NCBI RefSeq assembly: GCF_020171315.1
Contig: NZ_JAIUZP010000008.1
Location: forward strand, 62,001-126,000
Source of the DNA: Pseudooceanicola nanhaiensis
Lineage (GTDB): Bacteria > Pseudomonadota > Alphaproteobacteria > Rhodobacterales > Rhodobacteraceae
Direction of reading: 5' to 3'
DNA length: 64,000 bases
The notes beneath the pieces were generated by a model. It was not told where the DNA came from and searched no databases. It saw only the letters and a program-made list of their open reading frames with translations. This document shows, piece by piece, positions 54,214-63,987 of the stretch. Made by a program: the position numbers and the translations under genes. Position 1 is the stretch's first letter; every line of letters starts with the position of its first letter.

Positions 54214-55581
54214 TTACATCAACTTCCGGCGGCGTGTCACGCGAATATCCAGATCGGTGATCTTCTTGCGCAAAGTATTGCGGTTGATTCCCAGAAGATC
54301 GGCACATTTCGCCTGATTTCCGCCCGTCGCATCGAGAGCGATCTCGATCAGGGGCATCTCCACCTCTTTCAGGATACGGCCATAGAGACCCGGCGGCGGC
54401 AGCATGTTGCCGTGCAGGTCGAAGTAGCGCCGCAGGTGACGGGCCACCGAGGCCGAGAGCTTCTCGGCATCGCCGCCGCCCATGGCGGGCTCCATCTCGG
54501 GCTGGTTGCCCAGCACCATCTCCACCTCGGCGCGGGCGATCTCGTCGGTGCGCGCGGTCAGCACGAGGCGGCGGATCGCATTCTCCAGCTGCCGCACGTT
54601 GCCGGGCCAGGAGTAGGTTCGCATCATCTCGAGCGCATCCTCGGCCAGCCAGCGTTTCGGCGCGCCCTCGCGCTCGGCCCGCTGCAGGAAATGGTCCACC
54701 AGCAGGGGGATGTCGTCGACGCGCTCGCGCAGGGCCGGCACCTGGATCGTCGCGCCGGAGAGGCGGTAATAGAGGTCCTGACGCACCTCGCCCCGCTCCA
54801 TCGCCTGGTTCGGGTCGGTCTGGCAGGTCGCCATGAAGCGCGGCAGGTTGTCGGTGGGGCCGTCCATCATGCGCACGATGCGGGCCTGCACCTCGATGTC
54901 GATATCGCTGATCTCGTCGAAGAGCACGGTGCCACCCTTGGCGCGCGCCAGCACCCTTGCCGGGCCTTCAAGGTCCTGCAGATCGGCCGCGGTGGCCACC
55001 ACGAAGGGCAGGTTCCGCCGATCCGAGAAGTCATGGATCGCCTTGGCGATCAGCGACTTGCCGGTGCCGCTTTCTCCCGCGATCAGCACGGCGAGGTCGG
55101 TGTTCATCACCCGCGCCACGAGGCGGTAGAGTGCCTGCATCGCCGCGGTGCGGCCGATCAGCGGTAGCTCGTCGGGGCGTTCGACCTCTTCCACCTTGGT
55201 GCTGGAGGGCGCGCGGCGGCGCGCTTCCAGCGCCCGCGCGGTCCGCTTCATCAGGTCCGGCAGGTCGAAGGGCTTGGGCAGGTAGTCATAAGCTTCGGCC
55301 TCGGCGGCCTGGATCGCGGTCATGATCGTGTTCTGGGCCGAGATCACGATCACCGGCAGCCCGGGGCGGTCCTGCGAGATCTTGGGCAGCATTTCCAGCC
55401 CGTTCCCGTCGGGCATCATGACGTCGGAAATCACCACGTCGCCCTTCCCTTCGCCGATCCAGCGCATCAGCGTGGTCAGCGACGAGGTGGCGTGCACCTT
55501 GCACCCTGCCCGGGTCAGGGCCTGGGTCAGCACGGTGCGGATGGTGCGGTCGTCATCGGCGACAAGTACAGTGCCGTCCAT
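54214..55581 (-). CDS. ntrC: Nitrogen-regulation response regulator NtrC (GAFTGA-less)
   Basis: The 455-residue regulator has a receiver domain (D53 in [13 protein letters not shown]), an AAA+ domain (Walker [27 protein letters not shown]) and a C-terminal helix-turn-helix ([22 protein letters not shown]). The GAFTGA motif is absent: [26 protein letters not shown] replaces the usual sequence. The Rhodobacter capsulatus NtrC has the same loss and activates sigma-70 promoters, so this protein should do likewise. It is activated by NtrB when nitrogen is limiting. The gene abuts ntrB with a one-base overlap. Confidence 0.95.
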   Translation of the reverse strand: MDGTVLVADDDRTIRTVLTQALTRAGCKVHATSSLTTLMRWIGEGKGDVVISDVMMPDGNGLEMLPKISQDRPGLPVIVISAQNTIMTAIQAAEAEAYDYLPKPFDLPDLMKRTARALEARRRAPSSTKVEEVERPDELPLIGRTAAMQALYRLVARVMNTDLAVLIAGESGTGKSLIAKAIHDFSDRRNLPFVVATAADLQDLEGPARVLARAKGGTVLFDEISDIDIEVQARIVRMMDGPTDNLPRFMATCQTDPNQAMERGEVRQDLYYRLSGATIQVPALRERVDDIPLLVDHFLQRAEREGAPKRWLAEDALEMMRTYSWPGNVRQLENAIRRLVLTARTDEIARAEVEMVLGNQPEMEPAMGGGDAEKLSASVARHLRRYFDLHGNMLPPPGLYGRILKEVEMPLIEIALDATGGNQAKCADLLGINRNTLRKKITDLDIRVTRRRKLM

Positions 55582-56666
55582 CAGGTCTTCTCCTTGTTCT
55601 TCTTACGGGGCACCATGGGCAGAGAGATACGGAACACCGTCTTGCCCGGCACCGAGTTGACGGAAATCCACCCGTCATGGTCCGAAATGATCTTACTCAC
55701 CAACGCCAGCCCCAGCCCGGTGCCGTTTTCACGGCCCGAGACGAAGGGATCAAAAATATCGTCTGCAATATCCTGCGGCAGGCCCGGGCCATCGTCGATG
55801 ACCTCGATCTGAAGCGGCAGGGATTTGCCGCCGCCGTCTGCCCGGCGGAGACGGAAGGAATGCTCGAAGAAGCTGCGCAGGCGGATCGTGCCGCCCTGCG
55901 GGCCCGCGGCCTGCGCGGCGTTCTTCAGAAGGTTCAGGATGACCTGCAGCAGCTGGTCCGGATCACCGAGCGCCAGCGGCAGCGAGGGGTCGTATTCCTC
56001 GATGATCTTCATGTTGGCGCCAAAGCCCAGCAGGGCCGAGCGCCGCGCGCGGTCCAACACATCGTGCAGGTTGACCGGGCGCATGTCGGGCATCGTCAGG
56101 TTGCCGAACTGCTCGACCTGCTCCAGCAGCTTCACGATGCGGCGGCTTTCGCCCACGATCAGGTCGGTCAGCTCGCGGTCTTCGGCCGAAAGCCCCATGG
56201 AGAGCAGCTGTGCCGCGCCGGTAATCCCGGCCAGCGGGTTCTTGATCTCATGCGCCAGCATCTCGGCCATGCCGATCGCGGATTTGGCGGCGGATTTCAC
56301 CGTGTGGTCCTGCGTCAGATGCCCGGCCAGTTCGCGCGGCGAGATCAGGAACAGCATGTAGCCCGGCATATCCGCATAGGGCGCGATCTGGAGGTTGCAG
56401 TGCAGCGGCGAGCGGTCGCCGGTGCCCACGTCGATGTCGTTCACGAAGAGCGGCGAGGCATTCTGCTTGGCCTTCAGGAACGCCTTTTCCAGCGCCCCGT
56501 TGATCATCACCCGTTCCCAGACCAAGTGGCCCTTGATCGACTTGGAGGAGGCATTGAGGAAGCCCTCTGCCGCCGGGTTGATCGCCTCGATCCGGTCCTC
56601 CGGATCAAGCAGGAGCGCCGGAACCGGCAGGGACGCCCAGAGGGCGGAATCGTCGTCAGTGATCAT
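55581..56666 (-). CDS. ntrB: Nitrogen-regulation sensor histidine kinase NtrB
   Basis: The 361-residue soluble kinase has an N-terminal PAS domain ([23 protein letters not shown]), the H-box [20 protein letters not shown], and the ATP-binding N, G1 and G2 boxes ([44 protein letters not shown]). It phosphorylates or dephosphorylates NtrC under PII control according to cellular nitrogen. It overlaps dusB by 4 bases, giving the classical dusB-ntrB-ntrC order of alphaproteobacteria. Confidence 0.96.
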   Translation of the reverse strand: MITDDDSALWASLPVPALLLDPEDRIEAINPAAEGFLNASSKSIKGHLVWERVMINGALEKAFLKAKQNASPLFVNDIDVGTGDRSPLHCNLQIAPYADMPGYMLFLISPRELAGHLTQDHTVKSAAKSAIGMAEMLAHEIKNPLAGITGAAQLLSMGLSAEDRELTDLIVGESRRIVKLLEQVEQFGNLTMPDMRPVNLHDVLDRARRSALLGFGANMKIIEEYDPSLPLALGDPDQLLQVILNLLKNAAQAAGPQGGTIRLRSFFEHSFRLRRADGGGKSLPLQIEVIDDGPGLPQDIADDIFDPFVSGRENGTGLGLALVSKIISDHDGWISVNSVPGKTVFRISLPMVPRKKNKEKT

Positions 56667-57661
56667 GCAGCCTTGCGCCTTTCCATTGCCAGCGGCCCCG
56701 CCTCCAGCGCGGGCCGCAGCAGGCGGATCACCTCGGCGCTATCGAAGCTGCGCAAGATACGTCCGCGCAGCTCCGAAGCGGTGTCCGCCTCATCCATGTA
56801 CCACCCCAGATGCTTGCGCGCGACGCGCAGCCCGAGGGCCTTGCCGTAAAAGCTCAGGATCGCCTCGTAATGCCCTGAAACCATGTCGTGATACGCTTCC
56901 CCCTGCGGTATCGTCGGCGCCGGTGCGCCGTAAATCTCATGCCCGATCTGGGCCGGCAGCCAGGGCTTGCCCTGTGCCCCGCGCCCCACCATCACGCCGT
57001 CCGCGCCAGACAGGCGCAGCGCCTCGCGGGCGGTGTCGGCGCAGGTGATATCCCCGTTCACGATCACCGGAACGGAGACCGCCTCCTTCACCCGGCGCAC
57101 CGCCGCCCATTCGGCCCGGCCCTTGTAGAACTGGCACCGGGTCCGGCCGTGGATGGTGAACATCGCCACCCCGGCCGCCTCGGCCCGGATCGCAAGCTCG
57201 GGCGCGTTCAGGTCGCTGTCGTCCCAGCCCAGCCGGGTCTTCAGCGTCACCGGCACCTCGACCGCCTCGGCGACCGCCTCGACCAGCCGCAGCGCGAGGT
57301 CCAGATCGCGCAGCAGCGCCGAGCCGGAGAGGCCCCCCACCACCTTCTTGGCGGGGCAGCCCATGTTGATGTCGATGATCCGGGCACCCTCGCCCGCGAT
57401 CTGGCGTGCGGCCTCGGCCATCCAGTCGGGATCGCGCCCGGCCAGCTGCACCGACGTCCGGTCCCGGCCCACGCCGAGCTCCGCCTTTTCCCGTGTGCCG
57501 GGCCGTGCGCAGAGCATCTCGGTGCTTGCCACCATCTCGCTCACCACGAGCCCCGCGCCGAATCCGAGCACGAGGTCCCGCGTGGGAAGATCCGTGATCC
57601 CGGCCATCGGGGCCAGCATCACCGGCGGGGTCAGCTGTATGTCGGAGATGTCCAGCGGCAT
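56663..57661 (-). CDS. dusB: tRNA-dihydrouridine synthase (NifR3/DusB)
   Basis: The 332-residue flavoenzyme reduces uridines in tRNA to dihydrouridine using NADPH. Family signatures are [47 protein letters not shown] with the catalytic cysteine, [17 protein letters not shown] and [15 protein letters not shown]. The ATG at 57661 gives the normal N-terminus. It is the first gene of the ntr cluster, where the orthologue was originally called nifR3. The 299 bases upstream, up to ispD, hold only promoters as far as I can see. Confidence 0.96.
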   Translation of the reverse strand: MPLDISDIQLTPPVMLAPMAGITDLPTRDLVLGFGAGLVVSEMVASTEMLCARPGTREKAELGVGRDRTSVQLAGRDPDWMAEAARQIAGEGARIIDINMGCPAKKVVGGLSGSALLRDLDLALRLVEAVAEAVEVPVTLKTRLGWDDSDLNAPELAIRAEAAGVAMFTIHGRTRCQFYKGRAEWAAVRRVKEAVSVPVIVNGDITCADTAREALRLSGADGVMVGRGAQGKPWLPAQIGHEIYGAPAPTIPQGEAYHDMVSGHYEAILSFYGKALGLRVARKHLGWYMDEADTASELRGRILRSFDSAEVIRLLRPALEAGPLAMERRKAA

Positions 57662-57960
57662 CTGCTTAATCCTTGTGCACGTGATCGGTCCTAACGCATC
57701 GACGGGAGCCAAACAACAAATCGGGCCGCTTTCCGCACCATTCAACAGGCGCTCCGCCTATTTTTTGTGCGCTGCGTTGCGGCATTTCTTGGCGATAAGC
57801 GGACAGACCTGCTGCCCATGCCCACATCCTGCGGGACGGAGGGCGCCATTGCCCCCGGCCGCGCAAGCGCCTAAGAGGGGCCGATCGCCCTGCTCTGCGC
57901 GCGCCCGTCGCGCCGTTGCGGACCGGGGTTTGCCACAGGAAGAGGGCCCGGGAAAGACCC

Positions 57961-58605
57961 GTGAGCACAGCCGCGATCATCGTTGCCGCAGGCCGCGGCC
58001 TGCGCGCCGGGGGCGGACAGCCCAAGCAGTGGCGCCCGCTGGCCGGACGCCGCGTGGCGGACTGGACGCTGGCCGCCTTCGAAGCGGCGGGAATCGCCCC
58101 CGTGGTGCTTGTCCTGCATCCGGACGACCTTGAGGTGCCCCTGCCCGGCGACCCGATCCGCGTGACCGGCGGCGCGACGCGCGATGCCTCCGTGCGGGCC
58201 GGTCTGGAGGCGCTGGAAGGCACCGGCACCACCCGCGTGCTGATCCATGACATCGCCCGGCCCTGCATCTCTCCCGCGCTCATCGCCTCTGTCGCTGCCG
58301 CGCTGGAGGACCACGAGGCCGCCGCCCCCGGCGTGCCGGTGACAGATGCGCTCTGGATCGGGCAGGACGGCGCCGTGGCGGGCACGCAGCCGCGCGACGG
58401 GCTCTTCCGGGCGCAGACCCCGCAGGGCTTCCACCTCGCCCCGCTGCTGGCCGCGCACCGGGCCCACCCGGGCGGTGCGGCCGATGACGTCGAGGTGGCC
58501 CGCTGGGCCGGGATGCGCGTGGCGATCCTGCCCGGCGACGAGGACAACCTGAAAATCACCCACCCCGGCGATTTCGCCCGGGCAGAACGCATACTGGAGG
58601 GCTGA
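57961..58605 (+). CDS. ispD: 2-C-methyl-D-erythritol 4-phosphate cytidylyltransferase
   Basis: The 214-residue enzyme adds CMP to methylerythritol phosphate in the non-mevalonate isoprenoid pathway. The nucleotide-binding N-terminus is [29 protein letters not shown], with the conserved lysine in PKQW, and [14 protein letters not shown] and [14 protein letters not shown] are also typical. A GTG at 57961 is the likely start, preceded by a weak GGGAAAG element. It is followed three bases later by ispF; in many alphaproteobacteria the two are fused into IspDF, but here they are separate. Confidence 0.95.
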   Translation: MSTAAIIVAAGRGLRAGGGQPKQWRPLAGRRVADWTLAAFEAAGIAPVVLVLHPDDLEVPLPGDPIRVTGGATRDASVRAGLEALEGTGTTRVLIHDIARPCISPALIASVAAALEDHEAAAPGVPVTDALWIGQDGAVAGTQPRDGLFRAQTPQGFHLAPLLAAHRAHPGGAADDVEVARWAGMRVAILPGDEDNLKITHPGDFARAERILEG

Positions 58606-58607
58606 GG

Positions 58608-59087
58608 ATGGATATCCGGCTGGGCAATGGCTACGACGTGCACCGCTTTTGCGAGGGCGATCACGTGATGCTCTGCGGCGTGGCCGTGCCGCATGACAAG
58701 GGGCTCGACGGGCATTCGGATGCGGATGTGGGGATGCATGCCATCACCGATGCGATCTATGGCGCCCTGGCCGAGGGCGACATCGGCCGCCACTTCCCGC
58801 CCTCCGATCCACAGTGGAAGGGCGCCGCAAGCCGCGTCTTTCTGGCGCATGCGGTGCAACTGGCCACGCAGATGGGCTACGCTATTTCCAACATCGACTG
58901 CACGCTCGTCTGCGAGCGTCCCAAGGTCGGCCCCCACGCCAATGCCATGGCGCAGGCGCTGTCCGAGATCATGGAGCTGGATGTGACACGGATTTCCGTC
59001 AAGGCCACCACGAGCGAGAGGCTGGGCTTCACCGGTCGCGAGGAAGGCATCGCCGCCATCGCCACCGCCGCCCTGGTGCGGCCATGA
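58608..59087 (+). CDS. ispF: 2-C-methyl-D-erythritol 2,4-cyclodiphosphate synthase
   Basis: The 159-residue enzyme cyclises CDP-methylerythritol phosphate. Characteristic sequences are GNGYDVHRF (metal ligands Asp and His), [39 protein letters not shown] and [16 protein letters not shown]. It acts as a trimer after IspE. The gene overlaps pgpA by 4 bases and lies in an ispD-ispF-pgpA-cinA-type operon. Confidence 0.96.
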   Translation: MDIRLGNGYDVHRFCEGDHVMLCGVAVPHDKGLDGHSDADVGMHAITDAIYGALAEGDIGRHFPPSDPQWKGAASRVFLAHAVQLATQMGYAISNIDCTLVCERPKVGPHANAMAQALSEIMELDVTRISVKATTSERLGFTGREEGIAAIATAALVRP

Positions 59088-59581
59088 GCGGCACGCGCCT
59101 GATCGCCACCGTTCTGGGTGTGGGCAACCTGCGCCCGGCGCCCGGCACATGGGGCAGCCTCGCCGCCCTGCCGCTGGCTTGGGCCCTGCATCAGCTGGGT
59201 GGCTTCTGGCTGCTGGCGGCCGCGACCCTGCTGTCGCTCTTCGGCGGCTGGTGGGCCATCGCCCGGGAAACCGCCGACACTCCCGGTGCCGATCCCTCCG
59301 AGATCGTGATCGACGAACTCGTCGGCCAGTGGATCGCCCTCTGGCCGGTGTCCTATGGGGCGATGATGATGGGCGCGGATATCACCCGGCTCTGGCCCGG
59401 CTGGATCGTGGCCTTCGTCGGCTTCCGGCTCTTCGACATCTGGAAACCCGGCCCCGTCGGCTGGGCCGACCGGCGCCATGATCCCCTGGGCGTGATGCTG
59501 GACGATGTGATTGCGGGCGTGATGGCCGGGATCGTGGTGATCGTGCTGGCCGCGCTCGCCCATGGAGTGCTGATGCGATGA
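59084..59581 (+). CDS. pgpA: Phosphatidylglycerophosphatase A
   Basis: The 165-residue membrane enzyme removes phosphate from phosphatidylglycerophosphate to make phosphatidylglycerol. It shows [13 protein letters not shown] near the N-terminus, the acidic motif [17 protein letters not shown] and [28 protein letters not shown], with about four membrane spans. Start at 59084 overlaps the ispF stop. Confidence 0.94.
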   Translation: MSGTRLIATVLGVGNLRPAPGTWGSLAALPLAWALHQLGGFWLLAAATLLSLFGGWWAIARETADTPGADPSEIVIDELVGQWIALWPVSYGAMMMGADITRLWPGWIVAFVGFRLFDIWKPGPVGWADRRHDPLGVMLDDVIAGVMAGIVVIVLAALAHGVLMR

Positions 59582-60078
59582 GCGGGAGCGAAGCCCTAGC
59601 CACCAAGGTGCTGGAGGCTGCGCGAGCGGCCGGCCTGACCCTTGCCACGGCGGAAAGCTGCACCGGCGGGATGGTCGGCGCGGCGCTGACCGATATCGCC
59701 GGCTCCTCCGACGTGATGATGGGCGGGGTGATCTCTTACTCCAACGAGGCCAAGCAGGCGCTGCTCGGCGTGAACGCCGAGACGCTGGCGGCGCAGGGCG
59801 CCGTGTCGGAGCCCGTGGCCCGCGAGATGGCAGAGGGCGCGCTCAGGGCACTTGATGCCTCGCTGGCGGTCTCGATTACCGGGATCGCAGGCCCCGGCGG
59901 GTCCGAGCACAAGCCCGAGGGGCGCGTCTGCTTCGGCATCGCCACCACGGGCCACCTGCAGACCCGGACCGAGACCCGCGACTTCGGCGCCCTTGGCCGC
60001 GCCAACGTGCGTAAGGCGGCGCGCGATCACGCCCTTGCCCTGCTCCTCGACATGGCGCTGGAGCTGTCGGCGGAGTGA
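59578..60078 (+). CDS. CinA-family protein (nicotinamide-nucleotide amidohydrolase type)
   Basis: The 166-residue protein is the stand-alone C-terminal domain of CinA, as in PncC, which deamidates NMN to nicotinic acid mononucleotide. Motifs are LATAESCTGGMVGAALTDIAGSSDVMMGGVISYSNEAK (catalytic serine region) and SITGIAGPGGSEHKPEGRVCFGIA. It overlaps pgpA by 4 bases and ends the operon before a perfect terminator. Confidence 0.92.
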   Translation: MSGSEALATKVLEAARAAGLTLATAESCTGGMVGAALTDIAGSSDVMMGGVISYSNEAKQALLGVNAETLAAQGAVSEPVAREMAEGALRALDASLAVSITGIAGPGGSEHKPEGRVCFGIATTGHLQTRTETRDFGALGRANVRKAARDHALALLLDMALELSAE

Positions 60079-60104
60079 TCCGCCCGCAGGCCCCCACCGA
60101 ACAG

Positions 60105-60139
60105 CAAAAGGCCCGCCGGAGGGATCGGCGGGCCTTTTG
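60105..60139. terminator. Bidirectional terminator after the CinA-family gene
   Basis: CAAAAGGCCCGCCG and CGGCGGGCCTTTTG form a perfect 14-base stem with a seven-base loop, with A and T runs on the two sides. It can end both the plus-strand operon and the convergent gene at 60179. Confidence 0.92.
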
Positions 60140-60178
60140 CTATTGAACTATGCGGTCCGGGAGCCGGATCAGCCCGGA

Positions 60179-60670
60179 TCAGAAGGACATGTCCATGCCC
60201 TGACCAGCTTGGGAGGAGCTGGCACCGCTTGCCGCTGCGGCCGCGTAGGAACTGCTGCCGGTCTTGGCGTCGGTCTTCAGGTTCAGCGTATAGCTGCCCG
60301 GATCCTTGGCCATCGATTCCGCCATCATGTCTTCCAGCATGCGCTTCTGGGTCGCGATCGCCTGATCACGGGCCCGGTCCACGTCATAGGCAGCCTCTTC
60401 GGGCTCCTCTGCGACATAGCGCGTGCCGGCGGTCTCTTCCGGCTCAGCGGCCGCCTGCGTGGTGCTTGCGGTCTCCTCGGCCGTTTCGACCAGTTCGACG
60501 ACAGCAGAGCCTGCGCCTGCAGCGGTTTCGGTTGCGGTATCGACAGTGCCGTTACCGATGGTTTTATTGTCTTCGCTCGTCTCGGACCCCTGGCCAGAAC
60601 TGGCCGAGGTGTCGCCCGAGCCGAACGACGGAACCAGAACGGCCCCGATGCTCGAAATCGGATTAATCAT
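60179..60670 (-). CDS. Low-complexity acidic protein of unknown function
   Basis: The 163-residue product has no recognised family. Residues 15-95 are rich in Ser, Thr, Ala and Glu and look disordered, and a helical segment follows (DVDRARDQAIATQKRMLEDMMAESMAK). It has no cysteine, no signal peptide and no membrane segment. The upstream region has paired TTAACC sequences at 60802-60815 that resemble CtrA half-sites. It is bounded by a strong terminator, so expression is likely, but a function cannot be assigned. Confidence 0.7.
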   Translation of the reverse strand: MINPISSIGAVLVPSFGSGDTSASSGQGSETSEDNKTIGNGTVDTATETAAGAGSAVVELVETAEETASTTQAAAEPEETAGTRYVAEEPEEAAYDVDRARDQAIATQKRMLEDMMAESMAKDPGSYTLNLKTDAKTGSSSYAAAAASGASSSQAGQGMDMSF

Positions 60671-60834
60671 ATCTACCCATTGTCTATTTTTGCTTCACTG
60701 TCTGCCACATCGCCTTGAAAAGAGGTCGAAATGTGGCGCAGCAAAGGTCTTAACGGGTCATTGAGGATGAATTGGGAACAACGCGCGGATTGGCATCGGG
60801 ATTAACCGTTTAACCAAAAACAATTCGCGCGCAT

Positions 60835-61278
60835 TCAACCATAGAGTGTATCGGCGCGCGTTTCGAAAGCGCGAACAATGCGCTGCATGGCCTCATTGAA
60901 AACCAGCCCGATGATTCCCTGCAGCACGGCATTCTTGAATTCGAAGTCGGTAAAGAAGTTGACCTCGCAACCGCCCTCGATATCGCGGAAGTCCCAGCGG
61001 GACTTCATGTAGCGGAACGGCCCGTCGAGATATTCGGTATCGATGCGCGAATGGTTCGGGTGCAGCACCACGCGGGAGCCGAACTTCTCCCGGAAGACCT
61101 TGAAGGAAATGACGAGGTCCGCCTCCATCACTTCCAGCTCCCCCTCGGGCCTGCGCGACCGGATACGGGCGGCCGCGCACCACGGCAGGAATTTCGGATA
61201 GGATCCCACGTCGGCCACCAGATCGTACATCTGTTGCGCGCTGTAAGGCAGGGTCCGTGTTTCCGAATGGGTCGGCAT
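60835..61278 (-). CDS. Coq10/RatA-type START-domain protein
   Basis: The 147-residue protein matches the Coq10/RatA family of polyketide cyclase-like proteins, with [28 protein letters not shown], the mid-section [30 protein letters not shown] and a C-terminal [18 protein letters not shown]. In alphaproteobacteria these are usually ubiquinone-binding Coq10-like proteins that support respiration; database labels as a toxin come from E. coli RatA and should not be taken literally. It is divergent from hpt across 70 bases. Confidence 0.9.
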   Translation of the reverse strand: MPTHSETRTLPYSAQQMYDLVADVGSYPKFLPWCAAARIRSRRPEGELEVMEADLVISFKVFREKFGSRVVLHPNHSRIDTEYLDGPFRYMKSRWDFRDIEGGCEVNFFTDFEFKNAVLQGIIGLVFNEAMQRIVRAFETRADTLYG

Positions 61279-61348
61279 GACGCCTCGTTCCGTGTTTCTC
61301 TTGCGGCCCCCATGTCCTAAACTGTGCCCGGAAGTTCAAGAGGCAACC

Positions 61349-61891
61349 ATGACACAACGTCCCTATGTCATCGACCGGATGATTTCGGCGAAGGCAATCG
61401 CGGCCCGGATCGAGGCGCTTTGCGGAGAAATCAGGCGGGAGTTCCCCTCCGACCAGCGGCTGGTCGTTGTGGGGCTGCTGCGTGGCTCCTTCATCTTCAT
61501 CGCCGATCTGGTGCGCGAACTCGACCGCGACCTCGAGGTCGATTTCATCGAGGCCTCCTCCTACGGCAACAGCACCGAAAGCTCGCGCGAGGTGCGCATC
61601 CTCAAGGATCTGCGCGGCGAGATCGAGGGCCGCAACGTGCTGGTGGTCGAAGACATCGTCGACACCGGCTATACGCTCTCCCACGTGATCCACATCCTGA
61701 AGGCGCGCAATCCCGCCAAGCTGCGCACCATCGCCCTGCTGGACAAGCCCGCCAGGCGCGAGGTGGATTTCAAGGCCGACTGGATCGGCTTCGATATCCC
61801 GGACGAATTCGTCGTGGGCTATGGCATCGACTATGCGCAATCGAACCGGAACCTGCCCTATATCGGCAAGGTCCGTTTCACCGACGACTGA
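61349..61891 (+). CDS. hpt: Hypoxanthine phosphoribosyltransferase
   Basis: The 180-residue salvage enzyme makes IMP or GMP from the base and PRPP. The PRPP-binding motif is [18 protein letters not shown]; other typical parts are [19 protein letters not shown] and the late [22 protein letters not shown]. The ATG at 61349 follows AAGAGG. A small membrane protein gene begins 4 bases after its stop. Confidence 0.95.
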   Translation: MTQRPYVIDRMISAKAIAARIEALCGEIRREFPSDQRLVVVGLLRGSFIFIADLVRELDRDLEVDFIEASSYGNSTESSREVRILKDLRGEIEGRNVLVVEDIVDTGYTLSHVIHILKARNPAKLRTIALLDKPARREVDFKADWIGFDIPDEFVVGYGIDYAQSNRNLPYIGKVRFTDD

Positions 61892-61895
61892 TCCC

Positions 61896-62063
61896 ATGGA
61901 CCGATGGCTGCTGCGCATGGCGCGTTGGGCCCGCAACCCGCCCTCTCCGGGGCGGGTCCGGCTGGTGCTGATCGTCGTGGCGATCTGCCTCGCGGTCGTC
62001 CTGCTGGAACAGGTCTTCGGCTTCCCCGAGGAGCTGGTGCCGGCCAAGACCCGCTGGCGCTGA
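61896..62063 (+). CDS. Small single-span membrane protein (55 residues)
   Basis: This short frame begins 4 bases after hpt. It encodes a basic N-terminus (MDRWLLRMARWARNPPSPGRVR) followed by one membrane helix (LVLIVVAICLAVVLLEQVFGF) and a short tail. The positive-inside rule places the N-terminus in the cytosol. I recall similar short proteins downstream of hpt in related genomes, but no function is known. Confidence 0.65.
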   Translation: MDRWLLRMARWARNPPSPGRVRLVLIVVAICLAVVLLEQVFGFPEELVPAKTRWR

Positions 62064-62234
62064 GGGCCGTGCCTGCGGCTCTCGCCTGCGCGGATCACCG
62101 CCACCCCGGGGGGCGCCAGCCGCCTCGCGCCTCCTCTGGCCCCGCCGTTCACCCCATCGTCACGATTTCGTCAGATTGACCGGCGCAAACTCCTGCTACC
62201 TTTCCCAAAGGATATCCAGCCAGGAGACTGCCAG

Positions 62235-62696
62235 ATGAAGACAGCCGCCCTCACCCTCGCCCTGCTTGCCGGTCTCGGCACCGCGGGCACCGCCTTCGGC
62301 CAGGACGCCGCCAAGGGCGCCATGGAAGCCCGCAAGAGCGTGATGCATATCTACGCCTACAACCTCGGCATCCTCAGCGGGATCGCCAAGGGCGAGGCCG
62401 AATACGACAGCGAGGTCGCCATGGCCGCCGCGTCGAACCTTGCCACCGCCTCCTCGATCGACCTGACCTACATGTTCCCCGCAGGCAGCGAAGCGGGCGC
62501 GCTCGAAGGCTCCGAGGCCGGCCCCGCCGCGCTGAACGACATCGCCGGCGTCAAGGAGGACCAGATGGCCCTGCACGAGGCCGCGGCCGAGCTGGAAGCC
62601 GCCGCGGGCGAAGGCCCCGAGGCAATCGGCGCCGCCCTGAAGACCGTGGGCGGGGCCTGCGGAGCCTGCCACAAGGCCTACCGCCAGAAGAACTGA
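62235..62696 (+). CDS. Cytochrome c' (class II c-type cytochrome)
   Basis: The 153-residue periplasmic protein has a signal peptide (MKTAALTLALLAGLGTAGTAFG, cleaved before QDAA) and a four-helix-bundle pattern with the heme site CGACHKAYRQK at the C-terminus, typical of cytochrome c'. Such proteins bind NO or act as small electron carriers. The ATG at 62235 follows AGGAG. The next gene also encodes a c-type cytochrome 231 bases downstream; the intervening DNA shows no gene. Confidence 0.9.
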   Translation: MKTAALTLALLAGLGTAGTAFGQDAAKGAMEARKSVMHIYAYNLGILSGIAKGEAEYDSEVAMAAASNLATASSIDLTYMFPAGSEAGALEGSEAGPAALNDIAGVKEDQMALHEAAAELEAAAGEGPEAIGAALKTVGGACGACHKAYRQKN

Positions 62697-62927
62697 TCCC
62701 CCGGGCGGGCCCCGCACCGGACAGCCCCGGTCCGCGCCCCCAGCCGGGCCCGTGTTCTGGGCCACCGAGCTGGCCCGTCCAACAGCGGTCCGCAACCGCC
62801 CCCATCCGATCCGGCGCGCCGGGGCCTCACGCCCCGGCGCAGCCATGCCAGCCACCGCACCCGCCCGTCTCAGGTCAATGCCCCTCGGCCCCGCCCCTCC
62901 GACGCCCCTCCGCACAGGACCCCGCCG

Positions 62928-63821
62928 ATGTACACCCTCCTCCGCCTCGTCTTCGTCGCCCTGCTTGTCGCCGCTCTCGGCGCCGGCGCCTTCTGGGTGC
63001 TCACCCGGCCCGGCTCGGTCGACACCGCCGCCTTCGCCAGCCTTCAGGGGGATGCGGGGCACGGCAAATGGGTCTTCGACGCGGGTGGCTGCGCCTCCTG
63101 CCACGCGGCCCCCGGCGCCAGCGGCGAGGCCAAGCTAACGCTGGCAGGCGGCAAGAGCTTCGCCTCCGACTTCGGCACCTTCCTCGCCCCCAACATCTCG
63201 CCCGATCCCAAGCAGGGCATCGGCGCGTGGTCCCTCGTCGATCTCGCCAATGCCATGCAGCGCGGCGTCTCTCCCGAGGGGCGGCACTATTACCCCGCCT
63301 TCCCCTATACCGCCTATATCCACGCCACGCCGCAGGACATCGCGGACCTCTGGGCCTACCTGCAGACCCTGCCGCCCTCCGACACCCCCAGCCAGCCCCA
63401 CCAGGTAGGCTTCCCCTTCAACATCAGCCGGGGCATCGGCCTGTGGAAGGCGCTCTACCTCACCCCCGACTTCGTCCAGACCTCCACCGACGAGGAGGTC
63501 CTGCGCGGCCGCTACCTCGTGGAGGCGCTCGGCCATTGCGCCGAATGCCACACGCCCCGCAACGCCCTCGGCGGTCTCGAGAAAGCCCAGTGGCTCACCG
63601 GCGCCCAGCTTGCCGGCGGTGCGGGCCGCGCCCCGGGGCTGACGCCCGATCACCTCGACTGGTCGGCAGAGGAGATCGCCGAGTATCTCTCCTCCGGCTT
63701 CACCCCCGATTTCGACAGCGCCGGCGGCGAGATGACCGACGTGGTCGAGAACACCGCCAAGCTCTCCCAGCCCGACCGCCTCGCCATCGCCGCCTACCTC
63801 AAATCCCTGCCCACCCCCTGA
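62928..63821 (+). CDS. Membrane-anchored diheme cytochrome c
   Basis: The 297-residue protein has an N-terminal uncleaved-type anchor (LLRLVFVALLVAALGAGAFWVL) and two heme sites, CASCH (about residue 43) and CAECH (about residue 203), in two class I cytochrome c domains. The domain 1 ligand region shows LAPNISPDPKQGIGAWS, as in alcohol and gluconate dehydrogenase cytochrome subunits. It likely passes electrons from a periplasmic dehydrogenase to the respiratory chain. No dehydrogenase subunit is adjacent in this window. Confidence 0.9.
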   Translation: MYTLLRLVFVALLVAALGAGAFWVLTRPGSVDTAAFASLQGDAGHGKWVFDAGGCASCHAAPGASGEAKLTLAGGKSFASDFGTFLAPNISPDPKQGIGAWSLVDLANAMQRGVSPEGRHYYPAFPYTAYIHATPQDIADLWAYLQTLPPSDTPSQPHQVGFPFNISRGIGLWKALYLTPDFVQTSTDEEVLRGRYLVEALGHCAECHTPRNALGGLEKAQWLTGAQLAGGAGRAPGLTPDHLDWSAEEIAEYLSSGFTPDFDSAGGEMTDVVENTAKLSQPDRLAIAAYLKSLPTP

Positions 63822-63824
63822 TCC

Positions 63825-63895
63825 ATCCACTGTTCCGAAATATCCTCGGGGGGAATTGGTCCGCGCCCGCGGACCAAGGGGGGCAGACAGCCCCC
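63825..63895. repeat. Intergenic repeat with CAGACA hairpin, copy B
   Basis: It contains ATCCACTGTTC, then ATATCCTCGGGGGG, an internal inverted repeat (TTGGTCCGCG / GCGGACCAA), then GGGGGGCAGACAGCCCCC. The constant outer blocks match copy A (10501-10556), which lacks the internal hairpin. It lies directly after the diheme cytochrome stop. Confidence 0.75.
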
Positions 63896-63920
63896 AGCCC
63901 CGGTCCCGAACGTCCCTCCC

Positions 63921-63987
63921 ATCTTTCGCTTCCAAATAGCCTCGGGGGGAATGTGCCGCAGGCACATGGGGGGCAGACAGCCCCCCG
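63921..63987. repeat. Intergenic repeat with CAGACA hairpin, copy C
   Basis: It is a tandem relative of copy B: AAATAGCCTCGGGGGG, a different internal inverted repeat (ATGTGCC / GGCACAT), then GGGGGGCAGACAGCCCCCC. The interval 63822-64000 is made up of these two elements and shows no gene. Confidence 0.7.

Noticed and set aside
60835-61278. Toxin of a toxin-antitoxin system
   Set aside because: The RatA label is inherited from an E. coli relative. The START-domain features fit a Coq10-type ubiquinone-binding protein, and no antitoxin gene adjoins it.
63825-63987. CRISPR array
   Set aside because: The two tandem elements have palindromic inserts rather than unique spacers, there are only two units, and no cas genes are present.
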